From the NCBI GenBank assembly GCA_964651395.1, contig CAZYXZ010000006.1:1-63585 (forward strand): 63,585 nucleotides of DNA, read 5' to 3'. The translations under genes and the position numbers were made by a program. The DNA is from CAZYXZ01 sp964651395. GTDB lineage: Bacteria; Actinomycetota; Actinomycetes; BP-191. Below, one piece after another: positions 1 through 7,460 of this stretch (positions are counted from its first letter, which is position 1; every line of letters begins with the position of its first letter). The notes below the pieces were generated by a model. That model did not search any database. It saw only the letters and a program-made list of their open reading frames with translations, and was not told where the DNA came from.

Positions 1-512
1 GTCGCCGGGACCACCGCGGTCGGCGCCGACGCCGGCAGTCCGAACTGGCGCGCCAGCTCGACACCGCGCTCGTTCCACGAGACGTAGCCGGCCATGCGTC
101 GCAGGTTCCGGCGGGCGACCGCGACCCGGATCCGGGCCTCCACGCGTCCGCCGTGCGTGAACATGTTGTCGGCGCCGTGACCGGTGACGGGGGAGGCACC
201 GCCCAGGCACTGCGCCGCGAGCAGTCCCCACGGCTCGGTGTGCACGTGCACGATGTCGGGTCGTCTCCGGCGGATCAGCCGGCCGAGCCCGGGGTAGACC
301 CACCACAGCTGGTCGCGACGGCGCAGCCGGCGCGGGACGAAGACGTGCGACTCGGCGAAGTCGGGCCGGCCGCCGACCGGGAGCACGCCGCCGGTCTCGA
401 GTGCCGTCATCGACCCAGCGATGCTCAGCTCGACATCAGGCCGGTCGGCGACCGCACGCCACAGCGCGTTGTGCTCGGGGACGAGCTGGCTGGTGACCAG
501 CAGCACGCGCAT
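1..512 (-). CDS. GT4-type glycosyltransferase, 3' end cut by the window edge
   Basis: The first about 170 residues of a glycosyltransferase are visible; the gene runs off the left edge. The N-terminus MRVLLVTSQLVPEHNALW and the later segment RRRRPDIVHVHTEPWG are the usual Rossmann beginning and DIVHVH strand of GT-B, family 4 enzymes that move a sugar from a nucleotide-sugar to a growing glycan at the cytoplasmic membrane. Its ATG overlaps the TGA of the upstream glycosyltransferase by one base (TGATG), so the two are translationally coupled. Donor and acceptor cannot be told from the visible half. Confidence 0.82.
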   Translation of the reverse strand, partial: MRVLLVTSQLVPEHNALWRAVADRPDVELSIAGSMTALETGGVLPVGGRPDFAESHVFVPRRLRRRDQLWWVYPGLGRLIRRRRPDIVHVHTEPWGLLAAQCLGGASPVTGHGADNMFTHGGRVEARIRVAVARRNLRRMAGYVSWNERGVELARQFGLPASAPTAVVPA

Positions 513-1666
513 CAGCGGGACACCGCGCGGTAGACGTCGAGCAGCTGGTCGAGGCCCCGCTGCGGTGTGTAGCGGGCGAGGTAGCGGTCACGCGCGGCGG
601 CGGCGTACGGCGCCAGGTCCGCCGCGGCGGCGGCACGCAGCGCCGCGGCGAGGGGCTCCGGATCGGGCGCGGCCGTCCAGCCCACCGACGCGTCGACGAG
701 CTCCGTCATCGCGCCTAGCGCGGACGCGACCACCGGTCGCCCGTGCGCGAAGGCTTCCACGACGACACGGGGGAACCCCTCGTAGCAGAGCGACGGGACG
801 ACGACGACCCCGCTCTGGGCCATGCGGCGGGACACCTCGTCGCGCGTCAGGCTGCCGGTCAGGATGATGCCCGGCACCTCCGCCGCCGCCCGGCGCACGT
901 CGTCGCGGAGCTCGCCGTCGCCGACGACGACCAGCTGCCGATCGGACAGCGCCGCCCGCTCCCACGCGCGGACAAGCAGCAGGATGCCCTTCTCCAGGTC
1001 GAAGCGGCCGGCGTAGAGGAAGTCCGCGCCCGGTGCCCCGGCTGGACCGGGGTCGGGCGCGGAGTTGGGCCGGACCAGCATCCGATCGGCCGGCAGCCCG
1101 GCGGCGACGAGCTTGGCCGCCATGAACTCGGTCAGCGGCAGGAAGCGCTCGACCTGCCGCCACGTCGCGCGGTGCACGGCCTGCGCGGTCGCCATGGGCA
1201 CGCTCTGCAGGCGGGACCCCCGGTAGCAGCCGTGCACCACGCCCGGCAGTGGGACGCGCTTGCCGAGGCAGTCCTCGCAGACGTGCCCGTCGCGGAACAA
1301 GGTGCCGGCCAGGCAGGTGTGCCGGTAGTTGTGCACGGTCTGCACGACGGGCACGCCGTGCCGCTGCGCGACCCGTACGACGGAGGGTGAGACGAGCGGG
1401 AACGGGTTGTGCAGATGCACGACCTCTGGCCGGTTCGACCGGATGAGCTGGTCGAGCTGCCGGCTGGCCACACGCGAGTGCACGGGCCGCAAGGGCAACG
1501 TGAGCAGTGCCGTAGGACCGAACTCGTCGATGTCGTCGCTCGACGGAAGGTACGCGGTGACGTCGTGGCCGGCTGCACGCAGCAGCTCGATCTCGTCGTC
1601 GACCACTTGGTTCTCACCCGACGGGACGTCGGACCGGTACCGGTTGTGAACGACGAGTATCCGCAT
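512..1666 (-). CDS. GT4-family glycosyltransferase
   Basis: A 384-residue GT-B fold glycosyltransferase. It starts with the Rossmann strand MRILVVHNRY and a GEN loop, has EVVHLHNPF near residue 82, and the donor-domain start ADFLYAGRFDLEKG near residue 215. The GT4 nucleotide-sugar motif is seen in YEGFPRVVVEAFAHGRPVV near residue 296, with the two glutamates seven residues apart. A Cys-rich stretch (TCLAG, CEDCLGK, HGCYRG, about 118-148) recurs in some GT4 enzymes and may bind a metal or be structural. It is cotranscribed with the downstream GT4 (one-base overlap) and is divergent from the GT17-like gene, with only 26 bp between start codons. Role: assembly of a surface polysaccharide. The sugar is unknown. 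Confidence 0.9.
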   Translation of the reverse strand: MRILVVHNRYRSDVPSGENQVVDDEIELLRAAGHDVTAYLPSSDDIDEFGPTALLTLPLRPVHSRVASRQLDQLIRSNRPEVVHLHNPFPLVSPSVVRVAQRHGVPVVQTVHNYRHTCLAGTLFRDGHVCEDCLGKRVPLPGVVHGCYRGSRLQSVPMATAQAVHRATWRQVERFLPLTEFMAAKLVAAGLPADRMLVRPNSAPDPGPAGAPGADFLYAGRFDLEKGILLLVRAWERAALSDRQLVVVGDGELRDDVRRAAAEVPGIILTGSLTRDEVSRRMAQSGVVVVPSLCYEGFPRVVVEAFAHGRPVVASALGAMTELVDASVGWTAAPDPEPLAAALRAAAAADLAPYAAAARDRYLARYTPQRGLDQLLDVYRAVSR

Positions 1667-1680
1667 TGGGCCCGCGAGTC

Positions 1681-1686
1681 TACAGT
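1681..1686 (+). promoter_or_regulatory. Leaderless -10 box for the GT17-like gene
   Basis: TACAGT fits the actinobacterial TANNNT -10 and ends 6 nt before the ATG at 1693. The start of transcription would fall on the start codon. It sits in a 26-bp divergent gap with no room for a leader. Confidence 0.55.
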
Positions 1687-1692
1687 CCGCGC

Positions 1693-2646
1693 ATGCCGGT
1701 CCGGATCTGGGATTGCGTCATCGTCAACGACGAGATCGATCTCCTCCATGCGCGTATGCGCGTCCTCGATTCGTCGGTGCACGGCTTCATCGTCTGCGAG
1801 GGTGATCTGACGTTCACGGGCCGGCCCAAACCTCTGCACTTCGCCGAGAACCGCGAGCGTTTCCGGGAGTGGAAGGAGCGCATCGTCTACGTCCGGGCGA
1901 CGCTTCCGGTGGCGGCGGCGTCCGCATGGGAACGCGAGGGGGCGCAGCGCGACGCCTTGGCACCGGCGATCGCGGCGCTCGATCCCGACGACCTCGTCCT
2001 GATGGCCGACGTCGACGAGTTCCCTCCGCTCGAGCTGCTCGAGACCCTCGCCGGCGAGCTCACGACGCCGGCCATCTTCCACATGCCGCACGCGATCTAC
2101 TTCGTGGACTGCCTGTCCCCCGACACCTTCCGCCACATCCCGACATTCCGCGCCCGTGACTACACGCGGATGATCGAGTTGCAGCGCGCGCCGGGCGGTT
2201 GGGGTGGCGCTGACCTGGTCGGCGGTCTGCACGTCTCGTTCCTCGGCGGCCCGGAGCAGATCCGCAGGAAGGTCGCGGCGTACTCGCACCAGGAGTACGA
2301 CCTCGAGCGGGTCGCGAACCTCGCGCACCTCGAGCGCTGCCTTCGGTACCGCGCCCACTTCACCGGCACGGTGGCCATGCGGGTGAGCCCGATGAGCGCC
2401 TGGACGTCGCTGCAGCACGCACTCGCCCGCGAGCTGCCCGGCAGCGTCGCGGGATCCGAAGCGGTCCCCCGGTCGAGGTCCGAGGCGTTCACCGGCTACG
2501 CGCGGCTGCGGAGGACGAAGCGACTTCCGGACCGGCTCGTCGGCTGGACGGATCGGCACGTCGAGGGATTGCTCCGCGTCGCCGGGCCGCTCCTGCGCGC
2601 CGCGTACCGGCTGTTCCGGCGCCTCCACCTGCGACGGGTGAGTTAG
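1693..2646 (+). CDS. GT17-like glycosyltransferase
   Basis: A 317-residue protein with the pattern of glycosyltransferase family 17, named after eukaryotic beta-1,4-mannosyl-glycoprotein N-acetylglucosaminyltransferase. The start is VRIWDCVIVNDEIDLLHAR, followed by CEGDLTFTGRPKPLHF (about 35-50) and LVLMADVDEFPPLELLETL (about 101-119), where DVDE is the DxD-like metal/nucleotide-sugar site. In bacteria such proteins lie in polysaccharide clusters, as here. ATG 1693 was chosen because it begins the family homology and follows TACAGT by 6 nt; the in-frame ATG at 1666 would only add nine residues of divergent-promoter sequence. The TAG stop also forms the -10 of the next gene. Confidence 0.82.
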   Translation: MPVRIWDCVIVNDEIDLLHARMRVLDSSVHGFIVCEGDLTFTGRPKPLHFAENRERFREWKERIVYVRATLPVAAASAWEREGAQRDALAPAIAALDPDDLVLMADVDEFPPLELLETLAGELTTPAIFHMPHAIYFVDCLSPDTFRHIPTFRARDYTRMIELQRAPGGWGGADLVGGLHVSFLGGPEQIRRKVAAYSHQEYDLERVANLAHLERCLRYRAHFTGTVAMRVSPMSAWTSLQHALARELPGSVAGSEAVPRSRSEAFTGYARLRRTKRLPDRLVGWTDRHVEGLLRVAGPLLRAAYRLFRRLHLRRVS

Positions 2647-2649
2647 CCT
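2644..2649 (+). promoter_or_regulatory. Leaderless -10 box overlapping a stop codon
   Basis: TAGCCT begins with the TAG stop codon of the GT17-like gene and lies 8 nt before the GTG start of the methyltransferase gene at 2658. No Shine-Dalgarno is seen there. Confidence 0.5.
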
Positions 2650-2657
2650 CACTGCTC

Positions 2658-3344
2658 GTGTCGTCGCGCCAGGTCGCAAAGCGCTTCTACCGGACCCTCG
2701 TGCCGGCAGCGGTACGCAACTCGCGGTTCGTCACGAGGGTCAAGTCCACGCGCGCCTTCCACAACGTGATCTACGACGCCGACTACTACGAGGTCGACGT
2801 CGAAGGTCCCGCCGTCGCCAGCTCGGCGACGATGGCGGGCTCGCTCTTCCGGCTCTTCGCGCCGGCGACCGTGGTCGATGTCGGGTGCGGCACGGGAGCA
2901 TTGCTCGCGGCCTTTCGCGATCGTGGCTGCTCCGCGTTCGGCCTCGAGTACTCCAAGGCGGGCCTGGCGCGTTGCCGCGAGCGCGGCCTGGACGTCCAGC
3001 GGTTCGACCTCGAGCACGACAGCTTCCCGGCCGACCGCCGCTTCGACCTGGCCGTGAGCGTCGAGGTGGCGGAGCACCTGCCGGAGCGGATCGCCGACCG
3101 CTACGTCGATCTGCTCGCCCGACTCGCGCCCACGGTCGTGTTCACCGCCGCACCGCCCGGGCAGGAGGGGGCGGATCACGTGAACCTTCAGGAGAAGCAG
3201 TACTGGATCGACAAGTTCACGACACGCGGCATGCGCCATGACAGCGCGGAGTCGGAGCGGCTGGCGCGGACCTGGCGGGACGCGGGCGACGTGCAGTCCT
3301 GGTACTGCGACAACCTGATGCTGTTCCGGCGGGGCGCGTCGTAG
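2658..3344 (+). CDS. Class I SAM-dependent methyltransferase
   Basis: A 228-residue methyltransferase. Motif I VVDVGCGTG is at about 72-80, the acidic ribose-binding residue follows in FGLEYSK near 95, and LAVSVEVAEHLPERIADRY (about 131-149) is a motif IV-like region. The family moves a methyl group from S-adenosylmethionine; the substrate here is probably a sugar or lipid-linked glycan, inferred only from the neighbours. It follows the GT17-like gene by 11 bp with a GTG start and its own TAGCCT box. It converges on GDP-fucose synthase with a 14-bp gap. Confidence 0.87.
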   Translation: MSSRQVAKRFYRTLVPAAVRNSRFVTRVKSTRAFHNVIYDADYYEVDVEGPAVASSATMAGSLFRLFAPATVVDVGCGTGALLAAFRDRGCSAFGLEYSKAGLARCRERGLDVQRFDLEHDSFPADRRFDLAVSVEVAEHLPERIADRYVDLLARLAPTVVFTAAPPGQEGADHVNLQEKQYWIDKFTTRGMRHDSAESERLARTWRDAGDVQSWYCDNLMLFRRGAS

Positions 3345-3358
3345 CGGCGTGACGCTCC

Positions 3359-4306
3359 TCAGGTGCGCAGGCTCCCGAGGTTGTCGAGGAACCACTCGTA
3401 GGTCTGCTCGATGCCCTCGCGCAGGGCGATGCGCGGCTTCCAGCCCAGCGCACGCAGCCGGCTGACGTCGAGCACCTTGATCGGCATGCCGTCCGGCTTG
3501 GAGGCGTCGAACACGAGCTCGCCCTCGGGGTACACGACGTCGCGGACCAGCTCGGCCAGCTGGCGAATGGTCAGTCCGACTCCCGTACCGACATTGACGA
3601 ACTGGTCGTCGTCGTAGCTGTCCATGAGGAAGACACAGGCATCGGCGAGGTCGTCGACGTGGAGCAGCTCACGGACCGGGCTGCCGCTGCCCCAGATCTC
3701 GACCCCGCGCTCGCCCGACACCTTCGCCTCGTGGAACTTGCGCATGAGCGCAGGGAGCACGTGGCTGCTCGTCAGGTCGAAGTTGTCGTTCGGCCCGTAG
3801 AGGTTCGTCGGCATCGCCGAGACGAAGGTGTTGCCGTACTGCTTGTGGTAGGCCTGACACAGCTTGATGCCGCTGATCTTCGCGATGGCGTACGCCTCGT
3901 TCGTCGGCTCGAGCTCCCCGGTCAACAGCTGTTCCTCGGTCATCGGCTGCGCCGTCAGCCGGGGGTAGATGCAGGAGCTGCCGAGGTAGAGGAGCTTGCG
4001 CACGTCGAACAGGTGGCTCGCGTGGACGACAGTCGCGTGGATCATCAGGTTGTCGTAGAGGAACTCGGCGGGCGCCGTCGAGTTGGCCACGATGCCGCCG
4101 ACCTTGCCGGCGACCAGGTACACGTACTCCGGCCGGTGCGCGTCGAACCACGCGTTGACGGCCGACTGGTCACGGAGGTCGAGCTCGGTCCGGCTCGCGA
4201 GCAGCAGGTTGGTGTATCCGGCTGCTTCCAGGCGGCGGACGATCGCAGATCCGACGAGCCCGCGATGTCCGGACACGAAGATCCGCGCATCGAGGGCGAC
4301 GGACAC
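3359..4306 (-). CDS. fcl: GDP-L-fucose synthase
   Basis: A 315-residue short-chain dehydrogenase/epimerase. It converts GDP-4-keto-6-deoxy-D-mannose to GDP-L-fucose with NADPH. The NADP-binding glycine motif GHRGLVG lies at 13-19, the catalytic serine region LGSSCIYP at about 109-116, and the YAIAK tyrosine-lysine pair at 139-143; the length is normal for the family. No GDP-mannose 4,6-dehydratase (gmd), needed to make the substrate, is in the window. The GTG start lies 6 nt after TAGGAT, a leaderless arrangement. The product would feed L-fucose or a derivative into the surface glycan. Confidence 0.93.
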   Translation of the reverse strand: MSVALDARIFVSGHRGLVGSAIVRRLEAAGYTNLLLASRTELDLRDQSAVNAWFDAHRPEYVYLVAGKVGGIVANSTAPAEFLYDNLMIHATVVHASHLFDVRKLLYLGSSCIYPRLTAQPMTEEQLLTGELEPTNEAYAIAKISGIKLCQAYHKQYGNTFVSAMPTNLYGPNDNFDLTSSHVLPALMRKFHEAKVSGERGVEIWGSGSPVRELLHVDDLADACVFLMDSYDDDQFVNVGTGVGLTIRQLAELVRDVVYPEGELVFDASKPDGMPIKVLDVSRLRALGWKPRIALREGIEQTYEWFLDNLGSLRT

Positions 4307-4312
4307 AACCGG

Positions 4313-4318
4313 ATCCTA
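4313..4318 (-). promoter_or_regulatory. Leaderless -10 box for fcl
   Basis: On the minus strand TAGGAT is followed by 6 nt (CCGGTT) and then the GTG start of fcl. There is no recognisable Shine-Dalgarno. Confidence 0.5.
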
Positions 4319-4332
4319 TGCCGGTGTCTGGA

Positions 4333-5178
4333 TCAGCCGTCCGACGGCTGGATGACCCGGTTGCCGCGGGCCGCACCCGCCAGGAAGACGCTGTTGCCCA
4401 CGACGTAGCGCTTGGCGAGGCGTCGCGGTTCGGTCGCGAACCGGAACAGCCACTCGATGCCGCTGTGCTGCATCCACTTCGGCGCCTCGCGCTTCGCGCC
4501 GGCGATGAAGTCGAACGCCGCGCCGACCGGGATGAGGGTCGCGGGCAGGCGGTCGCGCATCCGGTCCACGAAGATGTCCTGCTTCGGCGTACCGAGGCCG
4601 ACCCAGACGGCGTGCGCGCCGGAGCGCTGCACGTTGCGGATGAACCGGGCCAGCTCGGCCGGGGTCGGGTCGCGGAACGGCGGCGACTCGATGCCGACGA
4701 TCTCGACGCCCGGAGCGATCTCCTCGAGGTGGCGGCGCAGGTCGGCGACGACCTCGGGCGACCCGCCGTACAGGTAGTGCTTCATGCCCCAGCTGCGGCC
4801 GGCCTTGATCGCCTCGACCATGAAGTCGGGGCCCCGGGTCGCGCGGTCGAGGTGGTCGAAGCCGAGCTTGCGGCCGATCCAGGCCACGGGGGTGCCGTCG
4901 GGCAGGTTCACGTCGCCGCGGTTGAGCAGCGCGGCGAAGTCGGGGTCGCGACGGGCGAGGGACAGCGTGTAGGCGTTGCACAGGTGGAAGGCCGCACCCA
5001 CCCGGCGCCGGGCCAGCCACTGCAGGCGGTCGAGGGCCTCGTCGATGGTCAGCGCGTCGATGCGCACCTCGCAGCACTCGAACGCGCCGTTGACCGGCAC
5101 GGCGTCGTCACGCCATGCGACCAGCTCGTCGCTGTTCGTGTCGACGAGAGTCGTCGGCCACGCCTCGACCGCTGTCAC
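4333..5178 (-). CDS. WecG/TagA/CpsF family glycosyltransferase
   Basis: A 281-residue member of glycosyltransferase family 26, which includes WecG (N-acetylmannosaminuronic acid transferase) and TagA (wall teichoic acid). These add a second sugar to a polyprenyl-diphosphate-linked sugar at the inner membrane face. Diagnostic stretches are FHLCNAYTLSLARRDPDF near 82-99, NLPDGTPVAWIGRKLG near 107-122, and VGLGTPKQDIFVDRM near 210-224. The GTG start is followed by about 35 extra N-terminal residues; a later start is possible. It precedes fcl by 26 bp and probably takes the lipid-linked product of the WbaP-like enzyme encoded nearby. Confidence 0.92.
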   Translation of the reverse strand: MTAVEAWPTTLVDTNSDELVAWRDDAVPVNGAFECCEVRIDALTIDEALDRLQWLARRRVGAAFHLCNAYTLSLARRDPDFAALLNRGDVNLPDGTPVAWIGRKLGFDHLDRATRGPDFMVEAIKAGRSWGMKHYLYGGSPEVVADLRRHLEEIAPGVEIVGIESPPFRDPTPAELARFIRNVQRSGAHAVWVGLGTPKQDIFVDRMRDRLPATLIPVGAAFDFIAGAKREAPKWMQHSGIEWLFRFATEPRRLAKRYVVGNSVFLAGAARGNRVIQPSDG

Positions 5179-5418
5179 GGTTGGTTAACCCTTCCGCTGC
5201 GACCCATCAGTCACAGCCGCCCCATTGGGCAAAGATCGAAACGGCAGTATAAGAACGTGTTCCGTGATGTGCCTAGGTCTCCTGGTACTTACTACTCGTC
5301 GCACCCGGCCGCGGACTTGACCCGGTTTCGCCGATTCGCAGGGTCATCCTGCATCCCGACATGTGAATAAACGAGGAACGCGTAGAGAGGTCGCGCTCCA
5401 TCTGGAATCCGCATGGTG
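5179..5418. promoter_or_regulatory. 240-bp intergenic region with promoter of the WecG-like gene
   Basis: No credible gene. On the minus strand TAGGCA (5275-5270) and TATACT (5251-5246), 18 nt apart, form a good promoter giving a leader of about 60 nt for the WecG-like gene. The region also holds the 12-mer TTCGCAGGGTCA (5335-5346), which recurs at 9746-9757 in the other large gap of this locus. The rest shows nothing I can name. Confidence 0.5.
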
Positions 5419-6015
5419 CTACATCTGTTCCCGCAGCGCCCCGTTCTCTTCCAGGTAGGCCCGGCCGGTCCGGGGGCAGCGCCACGCGTTCTCGCCGTCC
5501 GGGGTCAGGGGCACGCCGGCCTGGCCGACCCACCCGGTACGCCGGGCCGGCACGCCCACGACCAGCGCGAAGTCGGGGACGTCCCGGCTCACCACGGCCC
5601 CCGCGCCGACCAGCGCCCAGGAACCGATCCGCACACCGGCCAGCACGACTGCCCGCGCGCCGATGGCCGCGCCCTCCCCCACCGTCACGCCCAGCGGCCG
5701 CCAGTCCGCGGCGCCCTGGAGCCGGCCCTCCGGCGTCACGGCCCGCGGGTAGGGGTCGTTGGCCAGTACCACGCCCGGGCCGAGGAAGACGCCGTCGCCG
5801 AGCACGGCCGGGGAGTAGACCAGGACGTGGTCCTGGAGCTTGCACCGGTCGCCGAGACGGACGCCGGCGTCGACGTACGCGCCCCGCCCGATCGTGCAGT
5901 GAGCACCGACCACGGCACCCTCGCGGACGAGGGCCAGACCCCAGACCGTGGTATCCGCGCCCAGGCTCGCCCCTTCCGCGACCGTCGCGGTGGGATCGAC
6001 GCGCGCAGCGGCCAT
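5419..6015 (-). CDS. WbpD/WlbB-like hexapeptide-repeat acyltransferase
   Basis: A 198-residue left-handed beta-helix protein built of hexapeptide repeats (for example VAEGASLGADTTVWG, then VGEGAAIGARAVVLAGVRIG). The layout, with RCKLQDHVLVYSPAVLGDGV and GVPARRTGWVG followed by a short Cys-containing tail (WRCPRTGRAYLEEN), resembles WbpD/WlbB, which N-acetylates a 3-amino sugar of UDP-GlcNAcA derivatives. The substrate here is inferred only. ATG 6015 overlaps the TGA of the initiating transferase (TGATG), which fixes the start; upstream in-frame codons belong to that gene. It closes the minus-strand exopolysaccharide operon. Confidence 0.85.
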   Translation of the reverse strand: MAAARVDPTATVAEGASLGADTTVWGLALVREGAVVGAHCTIGRGAYVDAGVRLGDRCKLQDHVLVYSPAVLGDGVFLGPGVVLANDPYPRAVTPEGRLQGAADWRPLGVTVGEGAAIGARAVVLAGVRIGSWALVGAGAVVSRDVPDFALVVGVPARRTGWVGQAGVPLTPDGENAWRCPRTGRAYLEENGALREQM

Positions 6016-7460
6016 CAGTAGGCACCCCGCCCGCGCACGACGGCGAAGGCGGTCTTCCAGAGGATGAGGAAGTCCAGCGCGGGCGACCAGTTCTCCACGT
6101 AGTACAGGTCGAGGCGGACCGACTCCTCCCACGACAGGTCGGAGCGGCCGCTCACCTGCCACAGCCCGGTGACCCCGGGCTTGACCAGCAGCCGCCGCCG
6201 CACGTGCTCGGGGTACTGCGCGACTTCGGACGGCAGGGGCGGCCTCGGCCCGACCAGCGACATGGACCCCCCCACGACGTTGAACAGCTGCGGCAGCTCG
6301 TCCAGCGAGTACCGGCGCAGCCACCGACCGAGCGGCGTCACACGCGGGTCCCGTCTGATCTTGAACAGCAGGCCGTCGTGCTCGTTGAACTCGGCCAACC
6401 CCTCGACCTGCTCGTCCGAGCCGAGGTACATGCTGCGGAACTTCCAGAGCGAGAACTCCTGGCCCTGGCGGCCGACCCGCACCTGCCGGAACAGGATCGG
6501 TCCACGGCTGCTCGCCTTGATGGCGACCGCCGCGAGGAGCAGGACGGGCGAGAGCGACACCAGGAGCAGCACGCCCAGCCCGCGGTCGAGGCCGCCCTTG
6601 AGCAGGCGGCGCCCGCCCGCGAACGTGGGCTCCTCGACGTGCAGCAGGGCCAGGCCCGCGACCGGTCGGATATGGATGCGCGGGCCCGCGATGTCGGTCA
6701 GCGCGGGTGCCACCACCAGGTCGACTCCACGTCCCTCGAGCTCCCAGGACAGCTCGCGCAGCCGCGAGCCGCGCAGGCTGCCGGCGACGGCGACCGTGTC
6801 CGCGCGCATCTCGACCAGCGCCTTGAGCACGTCGTCGGTCCCGCCGAGCACCGGGACGTCGAGCTCCTTTGCGGCGGCCTCCTGGTCGCCGAGGACGCAG
6901 GCGCCCGCGACGACGAAACCGGCGTACGGCTCACGGCGCACCTCGGCCAGCAGCTCGAGCACCTCGTCGACCGCGCCGACGACGACGACCCGGTGGCAGC
7001 AGCGGCCGGTCTCCCGGAGCGCGTGCAGCGCCTTGCGCGCGAGGTACCGGCCGATCAGGAGCAGCACCACGCCCAGCGGGATGGCCACCCCGACGTAGCC
7101 GCGGGCGATCTCCGCCTTGCTCAGGTAGGAGGTCGTCGCGACGACGGCGGCCAGGCGGATCGAGCCGTTGAAGACGCGCTTGAACTCCTCGGAGCCGGTG
7201 CCGATGAAGCGCGACTCGTACGCGCGGCTCATCGCCAGCACGACGACCCAGACGGGAGCCAGGCCCGCCGTGAACAGCGTGTAGCTCCAGTCACGGACCG
7301 GGAGCTCGCCGCTGCTGAACCGGTAGCGGTTGGCCACGAGGGCGGCGAGCGACACGAGCACGGCGTCCAGGACGACGAGCAGCGACGAGTACGCCGGCAG
7401 CCAGGCCGGCTGGAGGGAGACGTGCGGCAGGGTGCGCGGTGCCGCGTCGGTGGCGGCCAT
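6015..7460 (-). CDS. WbaP-like polyprenyl glycosylphosphotransferase
   Basis: A 481-residue initiating enzyme of exopolysaccharide synthesis that moves a hexose-1-phosphate from a UDP-sugar to undecaprenyl phosphate. The N-terminal half has several hydrophobic helices (for example SLLVVLDAVLVSLAALVAN near 26-44) and a Rossmann-like CoA-binding-type domain (HRVVVVGAVDEVLELL near 155). The C-terminal PF02397 domain begins near 283 with a membrane helix and carries FRQVRVGRQGQEFSLWKFRSM, SLDELPQLFNVVGGSMSLVG and KPGVTGLWQVSGRSDLSWEE, the catalytic and substrate loops of the family. Its TGA overlaps the acyltransferase start and its ATG touches the DUF4012 gene stop, so all three are one transcript. 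Confidence 0.94.
   Translation of the reverse strand: MAATDAAPRTLPHVSLQPAWLPAYSSLLVVLDAVLVSLAALVANRYRFSSGELPVRDWSYTLFTAGLAPVWVVVLAMSRAYESRFIGTGSEEFKRVFNGSIRLAAVVATTSYLSKAEIARGYVGVAIPLGVVLLLIGRYLARKALHALRETGRCCHRVVVVGAVDEVLELLAEVRREPYAGFVVAGACVLGDQEAAAKELDVPVLGGTDDVLKALVEMRADTVAVAGSLRGSRLRELSWELEGRGVDLVVAPALTDIAGPRIHIRPVAGLALLHVEEPTFAGGRRLLKGGLDRGLGVLLLVSLSPVLLLAAVAIKASSRGPILFRQVRVGRQGQEFSLWKFRSMYLGSDEQVEGLAEFNEHDGLLFKIRRDPRVTPLGRWLRRYSLDELPQLFNVVGGSMSLVGPRPPLPSEVAQYPEHVRRRLLVKPGVTGLWQVSGRSDLSWEESVRLDLYYVENWSPALDFLILWKTAFAVVRGRGAY

Noticed and set aside
1132..2679. 515-codon frame on the minus strand
   Set aside because: Antisense to the GT17-like gene and out of frame with the GT4 gene; no family signal, while both overlapping genes have clear motifs.
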